Notes: generated by a model not told the origin, from the sequence alone. Shown: positions 22,884 to 34,076, counted from the first letter of the stretch. The stretch: DNA of 64,000 nt from Tolypocladium sp. Sup5 PDA-1 (GCA_000750105.3 JPHH03000009.1:620001-684000); one strand, 5' to 3'. Made by a program: numbers and translations.

Positions 22884-23040
22884 ACGGCAAGGGCAACGTC
22901 ACCGACTGGCCCCTCGACGACGGCTCCCTCAAGCTCAAGCTGCACCACCCCTGGACCTACATCTTCGTCAACCTTGGCGTCGGCGGCACACCACCAACTT
23001 TAACCTCTCCCTCACCCCCGAGTTCTGGAACGCCACTGGG
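22884..23040 (+). pseudogene. Fragment of a BIM1-like gene
   Basis: The plus strand reads GKGNVTDWPLDDGSLKL, KLHHPWTYIFVNLGVGG and then, after a one-base deletion, TNFNLSLTPEFWNAT. It matches residues of the intact BIM1-like protein encoded at 60566-61281 with above 90 percent nucleotide identity by eye. Similarity stops abruptly at both ends. It covers about 50 of 219 residues and lacks start and stop, so it is a pseudogene fragment. Confidence 0.88.
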
Positions 23041-23908
23041 GCCTGTCTGGGCTCTTGCGCAGCCCTTGCGGTCCTGGCTCTCTGCCGCCGTGTAGAGGGA
23101 GAGGTGGTGAGGGTTGATGCACGCGGCGTCGACGCCCTTGCCGGGGTTGTGACTCGTATCTGCCGCGGCTGCATCTGTGGGAGCAGCGGAGAGTTACCAC
23201 TGCCGGCCCCAGATCGTCTTGAACTACTAACGCATATGTTGGATACTTCCAGTCGTGTGAACTGTGAATCCCCGACTACGAACAAGATCCTCCCAGTCGA
23301 TGCCAAGTACAAGGCTGCTGAAACCGACCCTTGCTTCTAGCACGAATATCCCGCTTCATTTGGCGAGTCTTCATTGAGGGTGCCGCTGTATCTATTCGCC
23401 TTGAGGCCGGCGCGACGCAAATGCCGGCTATCATCTCCGCCGTCCACGATCTTGCATGTTGAACCCCGTCCACAAGGCCGTTTGCCGTCATCAGATATCC
23501 CGCCACCTAGAGGCGGAAACGTCCATTTCTCTTCGTCGCAAATGGGACAAGAGTCGGCATGCCCGCTGAAGACGAGCTTGCGTCGCTGCCCAGACCCTCC
23601 GCCTTGGATCACAGCGACAACGTTAACGATGCCTGGAGCAGACTCGAGTGAAGAAACCTCGCTGCCAGGAATGGCTTCTTGCGTTAGCCTGGAAGCTGCA
23701 GCTGCCGCCTTGCAATCATCTCCAGGACGGTTCCATTAGTTTTGATAAAGGAGAGCTAACTATGGAGAAGGGGAATGATGACAGGTGGACGATAGGTAAC
23801 TTGGGCTGCCAGCCGCATTGTAGCAGACAACATGGCAGCAGCGCCACTGGCCTCCATCACCTGTAATATGACGCAGCTCCATCCATGCAACGATGGGAGC
23901 AAATCTAC

Positions 23909-25868
23909 CTATTTGTCTCGACCCTCCTCCTCAGTTGATCTAAAGAAGAGAAAGAACAGCACTGCCGCGACCCCAGTCAGCCCCGAGATCACAGCATACA
24001 AGATCACGAGCATCGGGTCTCTGGTGACTGGCGACAACGCAATCCCAATAAGAGTGGCAATGCCCGCCGTAAGCTGAGTCGTCGCTTGAGTGACGGACTT
24101 CATACTCTTCGGGGCCATCTCGTAAGCAATCTGGCTGATGGTCGCGAAACCCAATATCTCGCCCAAGGCCAGGACAAACCAGACAGGTAGCTGCACCCAG
24201 ACGCTCACGTCGTTTCCGACGGAGCCACCTTCTGTTTGCTCGGGGCATGTGAGGGGATGGTCGTAGCAAGGGCCTCGAGAGTAAATCAGCTTCTGGATTC
24301 CAGCACTGGACGCCATTGCCAAGCTCATCACAAAGCACGCGGTGGCAATCCGGACGATGGGACGGAACTGAAACCCCATTCGTCTCAGCATGGGGAACAA
24401 GCCGCCTTGCACCACCGGCCCCAAAAGAATACAAGCCACTGGGTTCCATATCTGCATTGTATCGTTAGGAATGCCCATGAGTCGCATCTGGCCAGCTTGA
24501 GAAATGAGATTGTTGGTAATTTGGATGTAGGCGAGGTAAAAAGGCGCCGAGAAGAGCAAGATTCGTGCCACGATGAGAGTCCGCCGCAGGTCATTTATTG
24601 TCGTCAAAGTCCACGGTGTTTGCTTTCCCTTTTCTTGTTGCTTTTCCGGGGATGCTGCTGTTAAGCTGAACTTGTTGGAAACAGCACAAGCCAACGCGCG
24701 AATGGCGAGCGGTAAAACGCTTCCGTGTACCTCCAGCTTCGCTGTATTTGCGTCATGGCATTAGATCTCCAGTCTCTGTAAGTTGCCTGGGTGCAAGTTG
24801 GCATGCACTTACTCAACTTGGAGCTGCTTAGCCATACCAGCAGCTGTGTTATGGACAGGCTGACGAAGCCCATCAAGTTCGAGGCCCAAAAGTCTACTTC
24901 CTTTTCAAGAAAGGTCGAAGCAAGTGTTGACAATGCCGCGACATTCGTGAGCCTAAGCCAGTTAGAAAATACTGGCTTGTCCGACACGGAACCGACACTA
25001 ATGCATACCAGAAGAAAATGTTTGTCACATATTGTACGGTCAATGTTCTGTCGGCTACGAAGACCTTCTCGCCGCTCGTCTTGAGAATCTTCTTTTCCTC
25101 CGGGGCTCGATTATACTGATCAACTGGGCGTGTTAGCTCAGCCCTTCATCATGCCGCCCAGACAGGTAATGTCCTACCCAAGAAAGGCGGAAGAGTAGCC
25201 TTGACCCCGGCAACCCCGAGAGCAATGAACACCATGGCGGTTAATAATCCAGGCAGTCCGGCGTTATGGTCGAGCGCAACTGGAAGCGATGTCAAAAGGA
25301 GAATGAGGAGGCCAACTTGATATATGCCGAGGCTGATCATTAGCGTTTTGAAGCGGCCGAGGCGCATGTCCGATAGGACAGCAAAAGGAACTGGGGCTAT
25401 GAATTGCAAGAGAAGGAAGCAGTTCGTAATGGTAGTCGCCGTTTGCTGCCCCAGGCCCAACGCCCCAGGATTCCCGGGGCCGTTGCTGCGAGCATTCTGA
25501 ATGTAGTTTTCTGAAAGGTCTTAGTCAATGCGATCTCACAGCTGAGAAAACGCACCAGAACTTGCGTAGAGGTGCTGAAATTGAGTAGTACGTAAATCTC
25601 TCAGCGGCACCGGCAAATGCGACAATCCAGATGGCGCATGGCAGATTATCAACGACTGGAATCTCGTTGCGTGTAAGTTCCAGTGCGCCATCGGACTCGT
25701 CTTCCCCGGTCTCGTTGCGGCCACCTGGGCCTTCATTCTCAAGAGAGCTGGTTGGCTCAGAGACAATAACCCCCTGTGGCCTATTGCAGGGTTAATTTTC
25801 AAGAGGCAAGCCGTGATAAGGTATCATGCTCACCTATTCCAGGCGTCTCCTTCTTTCTCCGTGAGCAT
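23909..25868 (-). CDS. POT/PTR2-family proton-coupled peptide transporter, six exons
   Basis: Exons on minus: 25834-25868, 25566-25780, 25178-25510, 25009-25123, 24813-24952 and 23909-24741 give 556 residues. Seen: AERFTYYSISAPLQNYIQN (the PTR2 signature ERFTYYG...PFQNY), GVAGVKATLPPFL, FLEKEVDFWAS, LVLALGEILGFATISQIAYEMAPKSMKS and twelve hydrophobic segments. Members import di-/tripeptides or related small molecules with protons. Intron 2 (25511-25565) has a GCAAGT donor; only this GC-AG choice restores the conserved Gln-Asn-Tyr. It lies tail-to-head with the ATP-grasp ligase, whose product (a dipeptide-like compound) could be its substrate; that is inference. Confidence 0.9.
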
Positions 25869-26418
25869 ATTGTCGATGCCGTTCCGGAGTTATGTAGTAC
25901 GGTTCGGGGTAGAAAAGAACCGGTTACTTCGCGAACAATTCATAGCCAAGGCTGTTGACTTTTCAAATCGGCGGAAAGCAAATCACCTTGCCGAGGGGCC
26001 GTCAGACTGCATGAGCCAAGCATTCCTGTGCGTTGGGCGGTCAAAAACCTGATAACACGGGCTGACGAAAGACAACGTTAGACGCTACGTACCAAGAATA
26101 AGCTTAATTGCAATTCCGCCCCCGAAAGGCGGTCTCGAACTCACTCGCTGAGCACATTTGAGAGAATTTAGCGGCATTCAGTCGGAGCCCTGCGCCTGGA
26201 CCCATCCGGAAGTTCGGTACTACTTGATCTTGCAGCTGGGGGCTTGGTGCCGAGACCTCGGAACTACCTCTTTCTTCGCTTCCCGCGAATACCCGTTGCA
26301 ATGAAGCATGTGCCTCCTAGTTGTTCCGAGTAACAGTAGCGATCAATAACTGCTTGAAAGCACAAATGCTGGCAAGTACGAAGTATACATGTCTATAGTC
26401 TATTACGCATTGAGGCTG
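25869..26418. other. Intergenic region, transporter promoter
   Basis: 550 bp between the ATP-grasp stop codon and the transporter start. No gene is seen; it should hold the transporter promoter and the ligase 3' end. Confidence 0.55.
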
Positions 26419-28513
26419 TTATTCCAGCGCCACTGTCTCCAGGTCTTCCCCTACGAGCTTATACTTGAAGTTTTCCTTTACAAAGGCACTCTTCTCCAGG
26501 CAGTCTTTTCTGCCCTCTCTCGACGCAACTGTTACATGGGCAAGCCACCAAAGTTCGGGGGACTCTGGCCCCTGGATTACGTCGCCGCCCTTCTTGGAGG
26601 TCTTGTAGTCGACGATACAGTCTCGTATCGAGGGGCAGCTCTCCATCAGGTCCTTGACTGCGTCTTTGGTCTCCATGACGCCTGAACGGGTCGCAGGCAG
26701 GATTGTCACGCCCAAAGTGTACTGAGGGCCACCGATGAAAGGGTGCGAGAGGGCTCTGATGCGCTCATTCTCGTCTCCAAGACTGAAAAGAAGGCGCAGT
26801 GCGTAATAGTCGACACCGTAGGCCAACATGACGCCGACAGTGTTGAGATACCCAGGCGGCCTCGCATTAACCTCGTGGAGATAGCAAGTTGCGGGTTCGT
26901 TGTTGCCCGTAGCGCCATCATGGGTGTCAGGTTCACTCACCTGAAGGTCGAGCAATCCCGTGCCGTTGTCTACCTCGTATTTCGCTCGCGACCCTCGCAC
27001 CCGCGCTTCGCAGTGAAATACCCCTGATTCAAAACCCATATGAAGGACGGTCTTCCTCACGCGATTTACCATCATTTCTCGCTCCTGCTCGCTCAAAGCA
27101 GAGGGAACAACCATCAGAGTCTCCATAAAGTTTCCATTTGAAACATCAGCAGTGCAGGGGAAATCATCAGAGAGTTCTGCGAACAGAAGCTCCCCATTGA
27201 GGAGGACAAAGTTTGCGTCGACCTCAGGACCGTCGATGTACGGCTCAACGACTACCTTGGTGCTCTGCGTAGGCCCGCTTGCGTGGCGTGCCGAAGCTCG
27301 AGAGACGGCAGCGTAGAGCTCAGACTCATCGTTGACCTTGGTTACGCAGTCGCTATTCCACCCAGTTGCCGGTTTGACGATAAGAGGGTACACCAGCGGC
27401 TCTTTGGATTGCGAAAGTGCAGTCTTCAGCTCAGCCGGATCAGAGACAGCAACATGGCCGTCGAATGTATCGCGACTTTCCAGCTCCCTGGTCGCAGCCT
27501 TGTCACCTGCGATGGAGTACGCCGAGGAAGGGGATGTGGGAAGCCCCAGCATCTCGCATGCTTTTGCAACTCCAGGTAGTCTCACATCGCTGATCGTCAG
27601 GATCCCGTCAACGGGAAGGGGGTACGCTTTGACCGCATCGACAATCCGTTGGGCTAGGCCCTTGTCTGGGTCAATGTTGGTAGGAATGAACGCCTCGCGA
27701 AGTTGTGCGTATGGCCCCTTGTCGTCCTCCAGCCAGTGTCCTGGGTGGTCCAATATGACAAGCGTGATACCCAGTGCTAATGCTGCCTCGTAAGCACGCC
27801 CAATTGACTCATAGTCTTCTCTGCCTTGAATCCAGAACACTCGGCGCCGCGAGATGGGCGTCTTGAGAATGAAGGGAAACGTCAACCGCTTTCTCGTGTC
27901 CTCGTCCAGGTCTCGCAGTAGGGCTTCGCAATCTTGGCCTTCGGATTGGCGCACTACCATGCCCCCTATTGCTCTCGGCAGAGCTTCCAGGATGTTTGTC
28001 ATGTCCACGGTTGGTTGTGCCGATACCGCTGCAAGGGGACCCAGAAACGACTTTGCGGCTCCTGTATGCACGATTGCAGGTCCTTCGAATCGACGTTCAA
28101 GCACGTCGCATCTGGCAATGTAACCATCTTCGAGCGAAAAGACGAGTCTCACAACCAAAGTCCTGGCATCGGATTCGGTGCCATGCTCGTCAACCAATTT
28201 GGCAACAGCATGCTTGAAAAGAACATGATGGGGCTCCGGGGAATGGTCGTCAATCCGGGCAATTGAGCCAGAGAAGCCGTCAGGGAGCCCATGGACCAAG
28301 GCAAGCTTCAAGTCGAAGCAGAAATAAGCTTGCGACTGTGCTTTCACAGTCGGACTTGGGAGAGCAGGTTGAATGAGGACTGCGAGAAGTGTCAGTAATA
28401 CTCTAGCACATGCAATAATCAGCATCAATAGAGAGGAGATTACCCAACTGCCTCTCCAGACGAAGAAGAATTGCATTTTCCAGAGCAGACGGCGAATCAG
28501 GAACTGAACCCAT
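26419..28513 (-). CDS. ATP-grasp ligase, carnosine-synthase / amino-acid ligase-like
   Basis: Two exons (28444-28513 and 26419-28379) give 676 residues. Reading intron 1 as coding instead gives a false membrane helix. Seen: a pre-ATP-grasp region (LGITLVILDHPGHWLEDD, about residues 227-242), ATP-binding LIVKPATGWNS (about 357-366), EPYIDGPEVDANFVLLNGE (about 402-420), HCEAR (about 479) and metal-binding HEVNARPPG (about 525-533). These are the marks of ATP-grasp carboxylate-amine ligases, which form amide bonds through an acyl-phosphate. The nearest known style is carnosine synthase and bacterial L-amino-acid ligases. An extra loop of about 45 residues lies between HCEAR and HEVNARP, and a long N-terminal region is unassigned. 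It is divergent from the PLP-rhodanese gene across 749 bp, suggesting co-regulation. Confidence 0.88.
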
Positions 28514-29262
28514 TATTGGTTGCCGCACACAGTTGGGGCCGTATTCTGTATACTGGAACTAGACGCGGACAACTCGGAGACCGCGCGCAGGTAATTCATG
28601 ATATTATGTTCATCTAGTTGGGGTTGTCGAATTAAGTCTAATCTTAAGCTTCATGCACCTTGTATAATTGACGGGTCCACGCCACTCCACAACTTCACGG
28701 CACGGGCGCATGCCAAGATCAGCCCGCCAATATGGACGCGCCAAGGGCGCCTTAAACTTGCTCATACCCCCTCGATATTGCGCTGGTCCGCCGTGATCCG
28801 TGGCTCACTCCATGTCTGGTCGATTGTGGTTCGTCGCTGGAGCATCAACATTGGATATCAAAGAAACGTTCTCGAAGAAGAGCGACTGTTTCATGTTCGC
28901 CTTGAGCCGAAGAGCACATTACACGTAAGCGAGGGCAATGCGCGACTACGGTAAATGTCGACGCGAGATGAAAGCCGCACTTGGTACGACGTCGGGGCAG
29001 GCGAGAACTGCGGCTTTAGCTCTTGCAGATGGCACTTCCCGGGTGTCGTTCCGCGGTTCTAGAATGAGGGATGACCTTGTGTAAAGGCCCAGCTGTCAGC
29101 ACAGCGTACTTGACATGGAGCCGGCACAGATGTAGCGCAAGTAAATACATGTCACTAGAAAATTAGATGCGACCTTATAACAGGATTCCTCAGCCGTCTG
29201 GAGTGCGCCATCTGCACTCCTTGTACGTTGAATGAGCGATTCAGACGACTGAGACGCCAGCC
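28514..29262. promoter_or_regulatory. Shared divergent promoter, ATP-grasp / PLP-rhodanese
   Basis: A 749 bp spacer between the two divergent start codons must contain both promoters. A TTATAA element at 29175-29180 lies 83 bp before the PLP gene ATG. No certain metal-responsive site was identified by eye. Confidence 0.6.
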
Positions 29263-31104
29263 ATGGACTCCCAAAACGTCTTTCGTGGAGTAGATTCCGT
29301 CAAGGAATACTTCAACCCTGATAACTGTCCTCCCCTACCACTGATTGAGATCCCCGACCGTCTCAATCCGTTCAGGCATGATGGAATCCGGATTTTCGCC
29401 AAAATGTTGACGGTTTTGCCGGCGCAAAATGTCAAGTCACTGCCGGCTATGAAGATGTTATTGGAGAGGCCAGACGCTGCCAACAAGTCCATTGTCGAAG
29501 CAAGCTCGGGTTCGACTGTCCTGTCGCTAGGGCTCATGTCGAGAGTCTTTTGGAACAACGACGACACAACGGCGTATGTCACGAACAAGAAACACCCCGA
29601 TTCTCTGAAACTTTTGCGCTTCTTTGGCCTTAAAGTCTCGCTGTACGCCGGCCTAGCCCAGCAAGAACCCACGGATCCCGACGGCATCATGAGTCGCTTG
29701 CGACGAACGGCCGCATGTAGTGCGAATGAAATCTGCTATCTGGGGCAGTATGACAATCCAAATGTGAGTTTGGGCCTGAGATTTACCTGTTATTCGACCA
29801 TGTGTTATACTAACCCCTTCATAGAACTGGAAATCTCACGAAACTTGGACAGGTCCTCAAATATTTAAGCAACTACCAGAGATTAACATCTTCGCTACTA
29901 CCGTTGGAACCGGGGGTTGCATCACTGGGACGGGCAAATATTTGAAGGAGCAGAAACCGTCTGTCACTGTTTTAGGGTAAGCGTCGCCTCCAAAGAGTTC
30001 TCATTGTTCATAATCAGGGGCTTACTTTTGCAGGATCTTCAATGAGTTTGGCGATCCCACACCGGGACCCAGGCATCTGCATGGATTCAAGACCTGTGGT
30101 TTTCCATGGGAGCATGTCGTTGACACGTACCGAGAAGTTTCCTCCTCAGACTCATACCGCATGTCCATGCGCCTGTCCCGAGAGGGCTTGATCGCAGGGC
30201 CTTCATCCGGAGAGGCGCTGCATGGGCTATTGGACTACATCAGTTCGGTCAAGGCAAATGGCCAGTTGCAAGATCTTGTAGGCCAGTCCAACGGCGAGAT
30301 CTACTGTGTCTTCACCTGCAACGACCTCCCTTATCAGTACATGGACGGTTACTTTCAGAAACTTGATGACAGCGAGTTTCCAGTGATAGAAAATGCGGTA
30401 CGATGCCATTCATCCCATGCTCTTCTGTGAAGTGAGGCTAATTTCGGGGGGATGTGGAAAAGAAACTGCTTCAATGCGACCAAGACAGGCATGATGAACG
30501 ATGGATTCTTGATCCCGAAGAGGCTATAAAGAAGATATTTGGATCAACTAGCGAGAATGTTTCACTATCCGTCATCAAGACCGGGCGTCATGTTGACATG
30601 GAATGCAACGAGAGGCAATCCACCTACGCAAACCAGCCGTCTTTACTTGGCTGCGTCAGACGAATGTTCAACAGCACAACATTTCCCCAGAAGGAAAAGG
30701 CATGCCGCTGCGGAGCGGGCAGTGGAGGCCGAGCGGCGCAAGAAAAGGGACAGGAACAGTTGCCAATTGTGCTGGATCTTCGACATGCTGCAGATTTTGC
30801 AGCGTCTCATGTCGCCAGCTCGGAGTGTCTATCTCTAACTTCAGAGAGGCCCGAGTGCAGAGATTTATTCGGGGATTCGGCAGCAGTGTACGCAAAATGG
30901 AGCGAGCTGAAGAGCCTCTTTGGAACCTCGAGGGCTGCGAAAATCCTCCAGCGCGCTCGGCAGGAGAGTCGAGAAGTTCTCGTACTCTGCCCGAACGGAG
31001 AGGCGTCACGCCTGGCGACAGCCATTCTTCGGGGCACGCATGTGGAGGCTCTAAGTATCAAGGGCGGATTTGCAGGTCTGTGGAAAGAATTCGACAGGTT
31101 ATAG
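29263..31104 (+). CDS. PLP-dependent cysteine-synthase-like enzyme fused to a rhodanese
   Basis: Exons 29263-29763, 29825-29976, 30034-30397 and 30463-31104 give 552 residues. The N-terminal ~340 residues are fold-type II PLP enzyme. NVKSLPA carries the Schiff-base Lys58, SSGST (81-85) stands where cysteine synthases have TSGNT, VGTGGCITGTGKYL (194-207) is the phosphate loop, and PSSGEALHGL is the late SSGAN-like motif. A linker (about 350-438) leads to a rhodanese domain (about 440-552) with VLDLRHAADFAASHV and active-site loop CPNGEASR (Cys515). Cysteine-synthase relatives replace O-activated serine with sulfur or amine nucleophiles, including 2,3-diaminopropionate synthases. The rhodanese could supply persulfide sulfur. 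The Asn-to-Ser change at SGST argues against a housekeeping role. Confidence 0.88.
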
Positions 31105-31781
31105 AGATCGGATGAATCTCAAAGGGCATGGAGGCTATCGTATCACCGGCAGCGAAAGTACTTGTAGAGCTGCATTTGCCATCAACCGGCCAGGAGTCGT
31201 CAATCGCAGCCGAACAACATGAGAAACTGCACTCTCTCTCTTGCAATTTGAAGCAGGCAAACGCCTAATTCTCGCCGACTCAAAGGCTTTGTTACCTACA
31301 CAGACCTGGCGCCGACGACAAGTGGCAGGCTCTAAGCCCAGGAAGACCGGTGCAGTCGACAGCTGAAGTTGCTCAATACAGCTCAAACATGGCAAGCCCA
31401 GACCTTGCGCTACGCAACAATCACTTGCGGCTGGGCGCGAGACGTCCATCTGCTGCACGCCGCGGATGCTTAAAACAAGCTTAAGCGGGACCCCTGGCTG
31501 CCGGTGTCAATACCCAGCCTTGGCGAGCAACTTGAGCAAGTATGAGTAACATGTTTGCTGCAGCGACGTAACAGCCAACTGGCCATTGGCTATTTGCAAG
31601 TGTACATTGAAATGCAGATATTTTCCCCGAATGTCACCCAGAACGGTCACCGATGTAACCAACCCTTCCATTCCGAAAACCGTCACACAACACTCGCTAC
31701 GATTCGAGCTTCTCAAGCACTCAAATACGTTCATTCCTTTCTTCTTACAAACTCGTCAGACGCGCAGTCACACCGTCGACG
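31105..31781. other. Intergenic region, ferric reductase promoter
   Basis: 677 bp with no supported gene between the PLP-rhodanese stop and the first ferric reductase. The last ~200 bp is the likely promoter and leader. Confidence 0.55.
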
Positions 31782-34076
31782 ATGACAGCGGCGCTCGCCT
31801 TTGGGCTGCTGATCAGCCTCTATGCGCCGCCGACCCTCGCCGACGGCCGTGGGCTCATCGGCTTCGGCAAGACCATGTACCAGCCTGGATGCGCCTTTGC
31901 CTGTCGAGGCGTGATCAGCAAGTGTCCGTTGAGCTGCACGCCCAAGGACGGTCCCCAGCACGGCAGCGGCCACTCGACGACCTTGACACCACCCACATGT
32001 TTCGTTAGCGACCCGGCATTCATGCGGACACTCGCGATATGCATCGATACATACTGCCCTACGCATGGCGACCCTCAACTGAGCGTTCTCGAGGACTACT
32101 GGGCTGCCCATCTTGCTACTGGCACCGTGGGAAGCTATGAGTGGAAACCGGTCTCGTCGTACACGGAAACACTTGCCGCTGCGCGAAGGGACGAGGCGCA
32201 AGCGAGTGGACGCAATGGAACTCGAGCAGGAAATGGCCAAGACAGCCATCAGCATATGCGCAACTCAGTTCAAGCTCGACACGGCGGCCATGACGAGAGT
32301 GCGGGTTCCGACAAAACTACTCCGGGAGTCAACAGCTCGCTACCCGTCATCAAGTCCAAGGCTCCCCTCAACGTCACGAGCTTCATTGCTGCCGCGGACT
32401 GGCAGAAACAGTACAATGGGTTGACGTCGTTTGAGATCAACGAGGCCGGCCATTCGCGGTACACAATCGTGCTACTGTTGGTGGCCCTGTTCATTCCCGT
32501 CGTTTTCTCTCTCTTTCGATCGTTGCCTTGTCTCAACAGGAGCCGGAACTGGACGGCGCTCAACTCGATCATCAACTACCCGCCGCTCTGGGGACAGAAG
32601 CACCGCCAGCCCGTCTCTCGCGCGGCGATAGGCGGTGGTTTCATGCCGACGCGAGGCCAGACCGCGTACATCACGGTGATCAGCCTTCTCAACCTCATCT
32701 TCTTGATTGCGCCGTACCACAACATCCAGCCGCAGAGTGTCTTTGCCTCGCTTCGCGAGCAGGAGATGAGTACAATCGGCAACCGCGCAGGCGTCCTGGC
32801 CATGGGCAACGTTGTGGCGTTGTTTGTGTTTGCGTCCCGGAACAATATCTTGTTGCATCTCACTGGCTGGCATTACGACACGTTCCTGCTCTTCCACCGC
32901 TGGTTGGGATACTGGGCAATCATTCACACGGTATTGCACTCCGTCATACTGCTCGCCTACTACAAGCTCTTTGGCGACTATGCCAGCGAGGCCTCCCAAG
33001 TCTACTGGATATGGGGTATAGTGGCAACAGTGGCAGCAGTCGCGCTGTGGCCGGCATCTGTGCTCGCTGTTCGGCAGAGATTTTACGAGCTCTTTCTCTC
33101 GGTCCACCACCTATTGGTCGTGCTCTTCCTTGTCGGTTACTACTACCATATTTGGTACCGGTATAAGTTTGCATGGGGGTACGAGCTCTGGCTGTTTATC
33201 GCTGTTGGTATCTGGGTCTTCGAGCGTATCATCCGCGTAGTTCGCATGGTTCTCGGGGGCTGGCGAACGGCTACCATCTCCGAGGTACCCGGCACCAACG
33301 GGGAGTACCTGCGGCTGGACATTGACGGCATGTATGCCCATGGCATCGTGTATCTCTACTTTCCGACCTTGACCTTTATCTTCTGGCAGAACCACCCGTT
33401 TTCTGTGGCATCCTCCTTTGCCGGATTTGACAAGGGATCCAGCGATGAAGAAGCCGCCACTAGCAGCAAGTCGGAGAAAACGGCCGACGCCAACACAAAT
33501 TCATACGAAGTGGTGGGCAGAAGTTCATCCTCTTCCACGGCCCCGTCTCCCTCGGGCACTCGTACCAGGCTGACGATTGTCATTCGTGTCAGATCGGGCA
33601 TTACGGCACGCCTAGCGTCTCGAGCAGCGGGTGGCTCGATCCGATTGCCCGTCCTCGTCGAGGGATCTTACGGCTCGGCGATGCCGTCTCAGCTATCGCA
33701 GTGCACCACGCTGCTCTGCATTGCGGGAGGCGTTGGGATAAGCGCGGTGCTGCCGTTGCTCCACGAGGCCGGGCCAAGAGACGCTCGCCTGTGCTGGGGG
33801 ATGAGAAACGCAAGCCTGCTCGAGGCCTTTAAAGACGAGATTGCGAGTCTCCCGCCCGCTGTGCAAGTGGAAACGAGCGTCGCATCACGGCTCACGATCG
33901 AGGGCATATTAAAGGGAGAGCTGTGCGAGACTCATGACAACAGGGGACCGATCGGGGTCGTCGTCTGTGGTCCCCCGGGCATGGCCGACGAGGTGAGGCA
34001 GACGGTGACGACCCTTGCCCGCAGCGGCTCGATAAGACGCGGCGTAGTCTTGTTGGATGAGGCCTTTAGCTGGTAG
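31782..34076 (+). CDS. Ferric/cupric reductase (FRE family), intronless
   Basis: 764 residues from ATG at 31782. There is a signal peptide (about 1-20) and a Cys-containing extracellular segment (GCAFACRGVISKCPLSC). The ferric-reductase transmembrane domain carries paired haem His segments (LTGWHYDTFLLFHRWLGYW, IIHTVLHSVILL, FLSVHHLLVVLF). The FAD site is HPFSVAS (about residue 538). The NADPH site is GGVGISAVLPLL (about 647) with VVCGPPGMADEVRQ and the C-terminal aromatic EAFSW. The enzyme moves electrons from cytosolic NADPH through FAD and two haems to extracellular Fe(III) or Cu(II) before uptake. It lies beside the ATP-grasp/PLP genes, with a second FRE 3.5 kb downstream. A Ser/Thr-rich insertion follows the FAD motif. 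Confidence 0.92.
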   Translation: MTAALAFGLLISLYAPPTLADGRGLIGFGKTMYQPGCAFACRGVISKCPLSCTPKDGPQHGSGHSTTLTPPTCFVSDPAFMRTLAICIDTYCPTHGDPQLSVLEDYWAAHLATGTVGSYEWKPVSSYTETLAAARRDEAQASGRNGTRAGNGQDSHQHMRNSVQARHGGHDESAGSDKTTPGVNSSLPVIKSKAPLNVTSFIAAADWQKQYNGLTSFEINEAGHSRYTIVLLLVALFIPVVFSLFRSLPCLNRSRNWTALNSIINYPPLWGQKHRQPVSRAAIGGGFMPTRGQTAYITVISLLNLIFLIAPYHNIQPQSVFASLREQEMSTIGNRAGVLAMGNVVALFVFASRNNILLHLTGWHYDTFLLFHRWLGYWAIIHTVLHSVILLAYYKLFGDYASEASQVYWIWGIVATVAAVALWPASVLAVRQRFYELFLSVHHLLVVLFLVGYYYHIWYRYKFAWGYELWLFIAVGIWVFERIIRVVRMVLGGWRTATISEVPGTNGEYLRLDIDGMYAHGIVYLYFPTLTFIFWQNHPFSVASSFAGFDKGSSDEEAATSSKSEKTADANTNSYEVVGRSSSSSTAPSPSGTRTRLTIVIRVRSGITARLASRAAGGSIRLPVLVEGSYGSAMPSQLSQCTTLLCIAGGVGISAVLPLLHEAGPRDARLCWGMRNASLLEAFKDEIASLPPAVQVETSVASRLTIEGILKGELCETHDNRGPIGVVVCGPPGMADEVRQTVTTLARSGSIRRGVVLLDEAFSW

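Larger units (their letters stand above)
21471..23908. other. Gene-fragment island, no intact gene
   Basis: No complete gene is seen in 2.4 kb. Instead there are short degraded pieces matching other genes of this window: POT transporter at about 21680-21800, kinase start region at about 22713-22778 (inverted), and BIM1-like gene at about 22884-23040. There is also a 42 bp direct repeat. A reverse-strand stretch at about 23045-23200 reads as good coding sequence (DTSHNPGKGVDAACINPHHL) but belongs to no gene I recognise. A stretch at 22130-22320 encodes Pro/Ala-rich low-complexity sequence on minus. Confidence 0.6.

Noticed and set aside
28380..28476. N-terminal membrane helix of the ATP-grasp protein
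   Set aside because: It is translation of intron 1; the spliced start at 28513 gives a soluble N-terminus.
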